DNA of 6,536 nt. Origin: Candidatus Omnitrophota bacterium. GTDB lineage: Bacteria > Omnitrophota > Gorgyraeia > B26-G9. The position numbers and the translations under genes are program-made. The notes beneath the pieces were generated by a model. It was not told the origin of the DNA. It worked only from the letters and a program-made list of their open reading frames with translations, and made no database searches. Shown piece after piece: positions 1-6,037 of the stretch. The DNA is taken from contig JAGLQQ010000242.1 of the NCBI GenBank assembly GCA_023136735.1, positions 1 to 6,536 on the forward strand, given 5' to 3'. Numbering within the stretch: position 1 is the stretch's first letter; every line of letters begins with the position of its first letter.

Positions 1-246
1 AGGGCTGTCCCTACGATATCTGATATTGTTGGATCATTAAAATCGAAAATATCTGTGGAATATATTCGCCACATTAAAAATAACATTTTAGACATTTTCG
101 GTGATATTTGGCAACGATCGTTTCATGTTCACACTATCAGAAATAACAAATCATTATATAATATTCGTGAATATATTATAAATAATCCATCAACCTGGGA
201 TAATGACGGAAATAATATAAATATATTCGTAGGGACAGGTTTATAA
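1..246 (+). CDS. REP-associated tyrosine (Y1/RAYT) transposase, C-terminal part; 5' end outside window
   Basis: This frame is open from the first base and ends at TAA 244-246, giving the last 81 residues. The Y1 transposase family (IS200/RAYT type) nicks and joins single-stranded DNA at REP hairpins; the catalytic HUH motif and Tyr would normally lie further upstream or near this region, and the HUH is not in the window. Seen here are the family's conserved C-terminal landmarks: TISDIVGSLKSKIS (residues 5-18, the 'LxxIIxxFKSxxT' helix), DIWQRSFHVHTIRN (35-48, usually 'WQRNYYDHIIRN') and IREYIINNPSTW (the 'YIxxNPxxW' ending). These give a confident family call although the start is missing. 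The gene ends inside a REP-like palindrome, as expected for a RAYT and its substrate. It has no clear functional link to smc downstream. A GTG at 55 is only an internal codon, not the start. Confidence 0.88.
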   Translation, partial: RAVPTISDIVGSLKSKISVEYIRHIKNNILDIFGDIWQRSFHVHTIRNNKSLYNIREYIINNPSTWDNDGNNINIFVGTGL

Positions 247-253
247 CCTGTCC
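233..253. repeat. REP-like palindrome overlapping the transposase stop codon
   Basis: Arms GGACAGGTT (233-241) and AACCTGTCC (245-253) form a perfect 9-bp stem with a TAT loop. The transposase stop codon (244-246) sits in the loop and right arm. Location at the end of a RAYT gene suggests a transposase substrate (REP) rather than a terminator; the following TTATAAAAAA is not a U-run in the coding sense. A 12-base stretch covering its left side (227-238) is exactly reverse-complementary to bases 5-16 inside the gene. Confidence 0.75.
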
Positions 254-288
254 GTTATAAAAAACAAAACAAAATTATTGATAAATGA

Positions 289-471
289 TATAATAAAAAA
301 TATAACAATGACGTCGATACAATTAACGGGCGCGAAAACCGCGCCTCTATGTTGGGTCAAATTATTGCCTATTTCAAACATAATTCCACCAAACAAATAA
401 GTAAATTTAACAATAATTATTAGAATATAATTAAGACCGATAAAATCGCTACCAACGCCATCTGGCGTTTA
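289..471 (+). pseudogene. Decayed fragment of a second RAYT/Y1 transposase gene
   Basis: Frame +1 between TGA 286-288 and TAG 421-423 encodes a peptide ending in ASMLGQIIAYFKHNSTKQIS (343-402). This resembles the 'LGxIIxxFKxxSTKxIN' helix of Y1 transposases and aligns with TISDIVGSLKSKIS of the upstream copy. After the in-frame TAG the same frame reads TNAIWRLVFYQ (about 451-483), which may be a remnant of the 'IWQRNYY' motif at a plausible spacing; this second match is weak. The fragment has no start codon before the conserved block (the ATG at 349 lies inside it), no HUH motif and a stop in the middle, so it is a relic. Its limits are approximate. It is in the same orientation as the upstream transposase gene, consistent with tandem insertion or duplication and decay. 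Not expected to make a functional protein. Confidence 0.55.
329..345. repeat. GC-rich palindrome inside the transposase relic
   Basis: GGCGCG (329-334) and CGCGCC (340-345) form a perfect 6-bp stem around AAAAC, extendable by a G.T pair (328/346). It is the only strongly GC-rich spot in this AT-rich stretch. No U-run follows, so it is not a terminator. It falls just upstream of the 'LGQII..FK' helix codons, the same protein position at which the upstream transposase carries its REP-arm match. Confidence 0.6.
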
Positions 472-478
472 GTTTTTT
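454..478 (+). terminator. Probable intrinsic terminator upstream of smc
   Basis: AACGCCA (454-460) pairs with TGGCGTT (463-469), and a six-T run at 473-478 follows after TAG. This fits a rho-independent terminator reading rightward, which would stop read-through from the transposase region and isolate smc transcription. The two-base loop is tight; a 6-bp stem with an ATCT loop is the more realistic fold. It overlaps the end of the transposase relic. Confidence 0.5.
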
Positions 479-488
479 ACCAAATATC

Positions 489-517
489 TTGCATGATATT
501 GTGGGATTTGATATACT
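489..517 (+). promoter_or_regulatory. Probable smc promoter with extended -10
   Basis: TTGCAT (489-494, 3 of 6 matches to TTGACA), a 17-base spacer and TATACT (512-517, 5 of 6 matches to TATAAT). A TG at 509-510 one base before the -10 makes an extended -10 element that can offset the weak -35. Transcription would start near 524, giving a leader of about 43 bases with a small imperfect hairpin (526-543, GGG/CCC core). It lies just past the terminator-like hairpin. Confidence 0.5.
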
Positions 518-555
518 TTTCTTATGCAAGGGAATGCCCCTGCCAAAGTTAATAT

Positions 556-560
556 AAGGA
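556..560 (+). promoter_or_regulatory. Ribosome binding site of smc
   Basis: AAGGA ends six bases before the ATG at 567. It supports that start, as does the N-terminal sequence MYFKKLEVYGFKSF, which begins exactly where bacterial SMC proteins usually do. Confidence 0.75.
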
Positions 561-566
561 TATAAA

Positions 567-3500
567 ATGTATTTTAAAAAGTTAGAAGTCTACGGATTTA
601 AATCATTTGTCGATAAAACTACGCTTTTTTTTGAACCTGGAGTAACCGCTATTGTTGGCCCTAACGGCACAGGAAAGAGTAATATTTCTGATGCAATAAA
701 ATGGGTTTTAGGTGAACAGAGTGCAAAATCAATGCGTGGTGCAAAGATGGAAGATGTTATCTTTAACGGCACTGAGGCTCGTCAACCAGTAAATATGGCA
801 GAGGTATCACTTACTCTTTCCAATGAAGAAAAATTCCTCCCTATTGATTACGATGAAGTAACTATTACTAGAAGGCTATATCGATCTGGTGAGAGTGAAT
901 ATCTTCTAAATAAAACATTAGTCCGCCTAAAAGATATTAATGAATTATTAATGGGAACCGGAATTGGGACAGAATCATATTCGCTCCTTGAGCAGGGGCG
1001 GATTGACGCGATATTAAGTTCTAAACCTGAAGAGCGCCGAATTATTTTTGAGGAAGCAAGCGGGATCACTAAATACAAAACAAAGAAAAATGAAGCTATG
1101 CGAAAATTGCAGGCGACTGAAGAAAATCTTTTAAGAGTTAATGATATTATTGTTGAAGTGAACAGGCAATTGAACTCTATTCAAAGACAAGTAAATAAAG
1201 CTCGTCGGTATAAAGAACAATTTGATACTCTTAAAGAAATGGATACGCAATATACGTATCATGAATACAATATAGTAAGTGAAAAAAAAGCTGATTTTGA
1301 AAAAGAAGAGAAAGAGTATTCTCTTGAGCAGAATAATTTGGAGGATGACCTTATAGGGTTGTCGCATGGATTTAAGACACTTAAGGAAACTCTCGGCAAT
1401 GTTGAGCAGGAGTATAACAGCCTGCATAGTAAATTCCTTAATGCCAGCACAGAAATAGAAAAGAACAGGCATTCTATAAGCTTGAATAAGGAGCGAGTAG
1501 AGGAATTTACACAAAGAGCAGAGGATTTGTGTCAAGACATAGACAACAGCAGTAAGAAAATAAGCGATATGGATGAGCAGTTCAAACAATTAGAGTCGCG
1601 TATTTCCGGTTTTCAAGAAGAAAAAAATATCAAAGAACATAAATTAGTACTGAAGCGAACAGCAATTACTGACATTGAAAAACTTATAAAAGAAACGCAG
1701 AATAGCATTGAAGTCAGCAGACTAGCAGCAGTGAATTTGCTTTCTGAACATGCTCAACTTAAAAATGAACTTACCCGGCTCTCAGCAAATATTCATAATG
1801 CTAATGCTCGTTTATTGAGGCTGGCTCAGGAAAGAGAAAAAACAACCCAGGAAATTGATAAGGTTAGTACAGAGCTGAGTAGTAAAATTGATGAGGTTCA
1901 AGAACTCAGGGGAAAGGTCACAGGAGAAGAAACCCAATCAAAGGAATTGAACCATAATGCTCAAGCGCTTGAATTTGAAATAAATAATTTAAAGACCAGC
2001 AGGCAAGAAAGCAAACAGTCGCTTGTTGCTAGTCAATCGCAGCTTGAAATGCTTGAGAAACTAAACAAGGATTATGAAGGGTTTTCAAGCCCTGTTAAAT
2101 CTTTTATGTTGAAAAAAAATGATTATCCAGAGCTTTTTGAGGGAGTCTGTGATGTTCTGGTAAACTTGATAGAAGTAAAAAAAGGATATGAGCTTTGTGT
2201 AGAGTTGGCAATGGGTGAATACCTTCAGGCTGTGATTGTAAAAAGTAAACAGCTGGCTTTAAGATTATCGGAGTTTGTTGAAAATGAAGGTATGGGGAGA
2301 GTAAGATTTATTAGTCTTGATTCAATCCCGAATTTTAGTAGTGCCCCAGGATCTATAGAAAGCGCGCGCAATATAGTAGATGTGATAAGCACAGATGATA
2401 AATACAAAAAAGTAATAGCGCATGTTTTAAAAAACACCTTTATAATAGAAAATCCTCCTATTAATAAGGAGTCTAGTTCTCTTCAGAGAAACAGCGTGGT
2501 ATTTTCTTACCGCAGTGATTTTGCCCGAGAAGTTGTTATTGTGGGGGATTTTAATAATTGGGACGCGGCAGGTGAAGCTAAACTAGAAGCTAAGGGGCAA
2601 GGACTTTGGCAGAGGCTTTTCCTTCTTGCGCCGGGAAAGTACAGATATAAGTTTGTTGTCGATGGAAAATGGTTAAGAGATCCTGATAATGAAAATGTAG
2701 AATACGATGCTGAAGGTATTGAAAATTCGATAGTAGAAGTAACTACTCATGAAGTCCCCAGCAGTATAATTCCTGTTTTTCCGCAGATGACTAATAGGGA
2801 CGAAATGTTGGTTACGACCGACGGAAGGGTGTATTCTCAAATTGAGATGATAAGTAAGCCGGCCAAAGAGCAAGGAATGGGATTAATATCTCAGAAGGCT
2901 AGAATTAAACAATTGATTGAGCAGTGCGCTAATCTTAAAAATGATATTGCTATTTTTCTTGGACAGGAAGAAGTTAAACAGAAGCAGCTGGATGCTCTTG
3001 AGATAACGATAAAAGAGCTTAATGATGTTTTAAATGACGAGAAAATTACTTTGGCAAATAGAGATTTAGAAAAGAATAATATTGAGAGTATCAAGAAAAA
3101 ACTTGATGATGAATTATCAATTATTGATTTAGAAATAGATGAAACAACTCTTGATGTACAGGAACTTGTGGAGAAAGAGAGTGATAAGAAAAACAGACTG
3201 GAAATAATCGATCAAGAAACTTTAAGGAACGAGCAGGAAATGTCAGTCGGGCAAGAGCTTATGAATGTAAAGACGCAGGAAAGGGAAGAGCTCTTGGTGG
3301 TTATGGCGGAGATGAAAACAGCGTTTTCTCATTTAAACGAGCAGGAGAGGGCATTAAACGATAACTTCTCAATACTAAAAAGAAATATTGAGGATCAGCG
3401 TTGTAATCTGCAGGAGTATTCTTTGCAGAAAGATGAAGCACTTAAGAGGACAGTCCAGCTGAAGCAGGAAATATATACTCTGGAGCAAAATACAATATCG

Positions 3501-4457
3501 ATTGATGCTGAGAATACGCAAACGCAGGAAGATTTAGAGCAGACTAAAGAGCAGCGCACAGAGTTGTTGGCAAAGTTTGAGGATATGCAGGATCAAATAA
3601 AGATTAAAGAAAATAAACTCAATCATATTAAAAATAATGTTCGGGATATTGATGTTAAGAAAGTAGAGATAAATTTTAAAATAGAAACATTGGTTAACTC
3701 AATGCAGCAGTCTTACAAAATGGACTTAACCCAGATGCGGATTGATTTACCGCAAGAGATTGATTGGATGGAGCAGAAAGAGCAGATTGACGCTCTGCGG
3801 GGTAAATTAAACCGCTTGGGTGCGGTAAATCTAGCTGCGGTTGAGGAAGAAGAAGAATTAAGAGAGCGTTCGGATTTTTTGACAAGTCAAAAAGAGGACT
3901 TGATTGCCGCTAAACAGACTTTAATGCATGCGGTTGCAAAAATCAATAGAACGACTAAAAGTCTATTTCTTGAAACATTTGAAAAATCAAAGGTTGCCTT
4001 TAGAGAGTATTTTAAACTATTGTTTGGCGGGGGGGACGCTCAGTTGTTCCTAACGGAAGAAAAAGATATTTTGGAAAGCGGTATAGATATTGTTGTTCGG
4101 CCTCCGGGAAAAAAGATGCAGAATATTACACTTCTTTCAGGAGGGGAAAGGACAATGACTGCTATCGCGTTGTTATTTGGTGTTTTTAAAATAAAGCCAA
4201 CACCTTTTTGCATACTTGATGAAATGGATGCGCCTTTGGATGAGTCTAATATTGATAGATTTACACGTGTTCTTCAGGAGTTTATTAAGAGTTCCCAGTT
4301 TATAATAATCACCCATAATAAGAAAACAATATGTATGGCCGATGTAATGTATGGTGTGACTATGGAAGAAGCGGGGATTTCCAAGCTAGTTTCTGTGAAA
4401 TTCAGTGAATTTAAAGAAGAGCAGGCATTTGAACCTGAGCCTGTAGCAGTCAATTAA
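567..4457 (+). CDS. smc: Chromosome partition protein SMC with a CBM48/AMPK-beta glycogen-binding domain inserted in the hinge
   Basis: SMC is the ATPase of the bacterial condensin-like complex (with ScpA and ScpB, not in this window); it dimerises by its hinge and organises and segregates the chromosome. Seen in order: N-terminal head with Walker A GPNGTGKS (31-38), an Arg at 57 in the 'SMRGAKMEDVIFNGT' block, Q-loop Gln143, and EEASGITKYK (162-171). A long coiled coil runs to about 500. The first hinge part spans about 506-628. The CBM48 insert is centred on 643-726. The hinge end is at about 743-775 (LVTTDG at 748-753). A second coiled coil runs to about 1100. The C-terminal head has LSGGE (1190-1194), Walker B with Asp1218-Glu1219, the D-loop and switch His1250. 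All ATPase motifs are intact, so an active head is expected. The 1296 residues exceed the usual ~1186 by about the size of the insert. The reading frame is unbroken. The gene stands alone, with no rnc, ftsY, scpA or scpB beside it. Confidence 0.97.
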   Translation: MYFKKLEVYGFKSFVDKTTLFFEPGVTAIVGPNGTGKSNISDAIKWVLGEQSAKSMRGAKMEDVIFNGTEARQPVNMAEVSLTLSNEEKFLPIDYDEVTITRRLYRSGESEYLLNKTLVRLKDINELLMGTGIGTESYSLLEQGRIDAILSSKPEERRIIFEEASGITKYKTKKNEAMRKLQATEENLLRVNDIIVEVNRQLNSIQRQVNKARRYKEQFDTLKEMDTQYTYHEYNIVSEKKADFEKEEKEYSLEQNNLEDDLIGLSHGFKTLKETLGNVEQEYNSLHSKFLNASTEIEKNRHSISLNKERVEEFTQRAEDLCQDIDNSSKKISDMDEQFKQLESRISGFQEEKNIKEHKLVLKRTAITDIEKLIKETQNSIEVSRLAAVNLLSEHAQLKNELTRLSANIHNANARLLRLAQEREKTTQEIDKVSTELSSKIDEVQELRGKVTGEETQSKELNHNAQALEFEINNLKTSRQESKQSLVASQSQLEMLEKLNKDYEGFSSPVKSFMLKKNDYPELFEGVCDVLVNLIEVKKGYELCVELAMGEYLQAVIVKSKQLALRLSEFVENEGMGRVRFISLDSIPNFSSAPGSIESARNIVDVISTDDKYKKVIAHVLKNTFIIENPPINKESSSLQRNSVVFSYRSDFAREVVIVGDFNNWDAAGEAKLEAKGQGLWQRLFLLAPGKYRYKFVVDGKWLRDPDNENVEYDAEGIENSIVEVTTHEVPSSIIPVFPQMTNRDEMLVTTDGRVYSQIEMISKPAKEQGMGLISQKARIKQLIEQCANLKNDIAIFLGQEEVKQKQLDALEITIKELNDVLNDEKITLANRDLEKNNIESIKKKLDDELSIIDLEIDETTLDVQELVEKESDKKNRLEIIDQETLRNEQEMSVGQELMNVKTQEREELLVVMAEMKTAFSHLNEQERALNDNFSILKRNIEDQRCNLQEYSLQKDEALKRTVQLKQEIYTLEQNTISIDAENTQTQEDLEQTKEQRTELLAKFEDMQDQIKIKENKLNHIKNNVRDIDVKKVEINFKIETLVNSMQQSYKMDLTQMRIDLPQEIDWMEQKEQIDALRGKLNRLGAVNLAAVEEEEELRERSDFLTSQKEDLIAAKQTLMHAVAKINRTTKSLFLETFEKSKVAFREYFKLLFGGGDAQLFLTEEKDILESGIDIVVRPPGKKMQNITLLSGGERTMTAIALLFGVFKIKPTPFCILDEMDAPLDESNIDRFTRVLQEFIKSSQFIIITHNKKTICMADVMYGVTMEEAGISKLVSVKFSEFKEEQAFEPEPVAVN
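2493..2744 (+). other. Hinge-inserted AMPK-beta/CBM48-like glycogen-binding domain of SMC (residues about 643-726)
   Basis: This is a domain within smc, not a separate gene. The translation shows the full early-set immunoglobulin-like CBM48 pattern: VVFSYRSDFAREVVIVGDFN (644-663), then NW (664-665), W681 in GLWQRLFLL, APGKYRYKFVVDGKWLRDP (688-706) and GIENSIVEV (717-725). By my alignment to AMPK beta1, the glucan-contacting residues W100, K126, W133 and N150 correspond to W665, K695, W702 and N720. L146 and T148 correspond to E716 and I718, which differ. In other proteins this fold binds glycogen or starch, or acts as a regulatory module in AMPK, branching enzymes and isoamylases. It sits between TFIIEN (624-629) and DEMLVTTDG (745-753), where ordinary SMC hinges have only a short linker and helix. 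Bases 2521-2640 are about 49% GC by my hand count, against 25% at 2401-2460 and 32% at 2641-2700. Confidence 0.93.
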
Positions 4458-4674
4458 TCTTTCCCCAATGAATACGTCTAACGGTTATCGGTAACGATGC
4501 TCGTTTGTTTCAAGGCAACGTCCCGCGTTTTTCTGTTTTCACCAGTCCAGCCTATAAAAATGAGGTTTTTAAACTTTTACCGTTATTGTAATTAAGGTTC
4601 TTTCTCCCAATTTTAATAAGAAAGAATCTTAATTAATAAGTCTTATTTGAAAAAAAGATCAAGAGGATATATTT
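4458..4674. other. Convergent gap between smc and the cyclase gene
   Basis: No protein gene is apparent in these 217 bases. Near smc there is a weak hairpin AACGA/TCGTT (4493-4505) followed by TGTTT, a poor terminator candidate for smc. The main structure is the long inverted repeat at 4589-4635. On the minus strand a seven-T run (plus-strand A-run at about 4650-4656) lies just after the cyclase stop codon without an obvious GC-rich stem. Confidence 0.6.
4589..4635. terminator. 17-bp inverted repeat, possible bidirectional terminator
   Basis: Left arm TAATTAAGGTTCTTTCT (4589-4605) pairs with right arm AGAAAGAATCTTAATTA (4619-4635) across a 13-base loop. All 17 positions pair, with one G.T wobble in the plus-strand RNA and an A-C mismatch in the minus-strand RNA. 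It lies between the 3' ends of two convergent genes, the usual place for a shared terminator or 3'-end-protecting hairpin. No clean U-run follows on either strand, so classical intrinsic termination is uncertain. Confidence 0.5.
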
Positions 4675-5859
4675 TTATATAAGTTCTTTGCTAAACATGC
4701 AAACTCGATTACGGCCGGTTTCTTTTGCTGCGTATAATGCTTTGTCAGCGTAACATATCAGGTCCTGGACTGTAGAGGCGTCTTGCGGAAAGCTGGCAAC
4801 ACCAATACTTATTGTGATTCTTTTCCCCTGAGCTCCTTCTTTATGATGAAACTGATGAGCTGCTGTAGATTTTCTGATTCGTTCAGCTGATGAATAAGCT
4901 TTTTCTTTGAAAGTTTCAGGCAAAATTATGGCAAATTCCTCTCCTCCGTATCTTGCGACAATATCAACTTCCCGGCAGGAGTTTCTAAAAATATCAGCAA
5001 TTTCTTTTAGTAATTTATCACCAGCAACATGTCCCAGGGTGTCATTGAAGTTTTTAAAAAAATCTATATCAAGCATAAGCAGGCTTAAATGTCTGTTGAA
5101 ACGGTTAGCTCTTTTGATATCTTCTGCTAGCTGATGCTGAAAATATCCGTAGTTCCAAAGTCCGGTTAGACGGTCTGTATTGGAGAGAATTAGTGTTTTT
5201 TCGAATTCCTGAGAATTTTCAATAGCAAGCCCTGCCTGGTTAGCAAACATATTGAGCTTCCAAATATCATCTTTAGTTATCGATCTCTTTGAATAAAAAT
5301 TATCTACAATCATTACTCCCACTACACGGTTTTTTGCGACAAGGGGAACAGCAATAAAGTATTCCATATTAAATAGTGAAATTAGAGGATCCTTTTTTTT
5401 AATATTCGCTTTTGCTTTCTTATTGGTGATTTCAAATGCACTTTTACTTATTACTGTTTGAGCAAGAATCCCGGATGCGGGCTCAATAGGCAGATTCATG
5501 TCTTTTACTATATTGTTCAGGAGTGAATTAGTGCGACGCCCGAATTCCTTATAATCGCTTAAAAGATCGTCCAATGTTTTATGTGTTGTTTTAATGTAAT
5601 TCCAAATTTGATTAGCATCCTCTTCTGATGCAGGGCCAATACCCATACGTCCTTCGAGAGTGTTATTCTTTTCATTAACCAGAAAGACCATGGAGCGGTT
5701 AAATCCTAAGCCCTCTCGTGCAGTAACACTGGTAAGTATTATGTAAAGAATTTCATCAAGGCGCAGCGTTGAACGCATGGCCATACTAATCTCATAGAGC
5801 ATTTGCAGCTCTGATAGATGTTTGTTTTGAGCTTTAGGAGTTTTCTTGGTTGTCTTCAT
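4675..5859 (-). CDS. GAF-GGDEF diguanylate cyclase
   Basis: This predicted cytoplasmic enzyme joins two GTP into the second messenger c-di-GMP. It has 394 residues and no membrane segment or signal peptide. A short N-terminal helix (about 14-32, LSELQMLYEISMAMRSTL) leads into a GAF sensor domain (about 33-216) with a long helical insertion (about 76-130); its ligand cannot be read from the sequence. A short helix then joins the GGDEF domain (about 222-390). That domain opens with DRLTGLWN (229-236), has metal-binding Asp264 in LDIDFFKNFND, NDTLGHVAGD (272-281) and the active-site motif GGEEF (305-309). REVD (296-299) lies five residues before it, the classic RxxD I-site for product inhibition. 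All catalytic residues look intact, so activity is likely. ATG 5859-5857 is chosen because the family's N-terminal helix follows it and a promoter ends nine bases before it. There is no Shine-Dalgarno, so the mRNA looks leaderless. Confidence 0.93.
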   Translation of the reverse strand: MKTTKKTPKAQNKHLSELQMLYEISMAMRSTLRLDEILYIILTSVTAREGLGFNRSMVFLVNEKNNTLEGRMGIGPASEEDANQIWNYIKTTHKTLDDLLSDYKEFGRRTNSLLNNIVKDMNLPIEPASGILAQTVISKSAFEITNKKAKANIKKKDPLISLFNMEYFIAVPLVAKNRVVGVMIVDNFYSKRSITKDDIWKLNMFANQAGLAIENSQEFEKTLILSNTDRLTGLWNYGYFQHQLAEDIKRANRFNRHLSLLMLDIDFFKNFNDTLGHVAGDKLLKEIADIFRNSCREVDIVARYGGEEFAIILPETFKEKAYSSAERIRKSTAAHQFHHKEGAQGKRITISIGVASFPQDASTVQDLICYADKALYAAKETGRNRVCMFSKELI

Positions 5860-5868
5860 AGATACTAT

Positions 5869-5896
5869 AGTATAGATGTATTTGGTTATTTGTCAA
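5869..5896 (-). promoter_or_regulatory. Promoter of the cyclase gene, implying a leaderless mRNA
   Basis: Read on the minus strand: TTGACA (plus 5896-5891, perfect consensus), a 16-base spacer and TATACT (plus 5874-5869). Only nine bases separate the -10 from the ATG, so the expected start of transcription is at or within about three bases of the start codon. This agrees with the absence of a ribosome binding site upstream of the cyclase gene. Confidence 0.7.
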
Positions 5897-5897
5897 T

Positions 5898-5923
5898 GGT
5901 TGCTATCTTAGGTTGCTATCTTA
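5898..5923. repeat. Tandem 13-bp direct repeat next to the cyclase -35
   Basis: GGTTGCTATCTTA occurs twice back to back (5898-5910 and 5911-5923) with no mismatch. On the minus strand the two copies sit one base upstream of the cyclase -35 (5891-5896), a typical position for an activator that contacts RNA polymerase. The same DNA is upstream of the rightward promoter. It could be a regulator-binding site or a simple slippage duplication. Confidence 0.65.
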
Positions 5924-5929
5924 CAGCCA

Positions 5930-5946
5930 AATAATTGACAATTATT
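5930..5946. promoter_or_regulatory. 17-bp palindrome over the rightward -35, candidate operator
   Basis: AATAATTGACAATTATT is a perfect inverted repeat (8-bp arms around a central A). It covers all of the rightward -35 TTGACA (5935-5940). A dimeric repressor bound here would block that promoter. The protein is unknown, and the AT-rich composition makes chance palindromes easier, so this is a candidate only. Confidence 0.4.
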
Positions 5947-5963
5947 GCCCGATAATATATAAT
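5935..5963 (+). promoter_or_regulatory. Consensus sigma70 promoter reading towards the receiver gene
   Basis: TTGACA (5935-5940), exactly 17 bases, then TATAAT (5958-5963): both hexamers and the spacer match the sigma70 consensus. Transcription would start near 5970, giving a leader of about 208 bases before the receiver gene's ATG at 6178. With the cyclase promoter at 5869-5896 it forms a divergent pair sharing the repeats between them. Confidence 0.65.
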
Positions 5964-6037
5964 TATGTAAATATTTATCTATTTAAAGGCTTGCTAAAGT
6001 TCTTGAGTATAGATTTTTCATCCTCAATTATCTATTA

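Noticed and set aside
321..357. Integron attC-like site (TTAAC ... GTTGGGT around a GC hairpin)
   Set aside because: GTTGGGT fits GTTRRRY, but the partner box has a mismatch, the span is far too short for attC, and there is no cassette or integrase. The sequence is better explained as transposase relic.
289..478. Small RNA gene with TATAAT at 289-294, a GC hairpin and a terminator
   Set aside because: There is no acceptable -35, TATAAT occurs easily in such AT-rich DNA, and the stretch reads as a decayed transposase fragment.
1131..1589. 152-codon minus-strand open frame opposite smc
   Set aside because: It lies wholly opposite the SMC coiled-coil codons, is rich in Phe, Ile and Leu as the complement of Lys/Glu codons, and matches nothing I recognise.
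2454..2792. SMC insert as an assembly chimera, intein or frameshift artefact
   Set aside because: The frame is continuous, hinge sequence resumes after the insert, no flanking duplication is visible, and there are no intein motifs (no Cys/Ser start or HN end). Confirmation from relatives is still the decisive test.
4493..4510. AACGA/TCGTT hairpin with TGTTT as the smc terminator
   Set aside because: A 5-bp AT-containing stem with a broken T-run is too weak to call as a feature.
4907..5134. 75-codon plus-strand open frame inside the cyclase gene
   Set aside because: It is opposite the GGDEF active-site codons, which explain the sequence fully.
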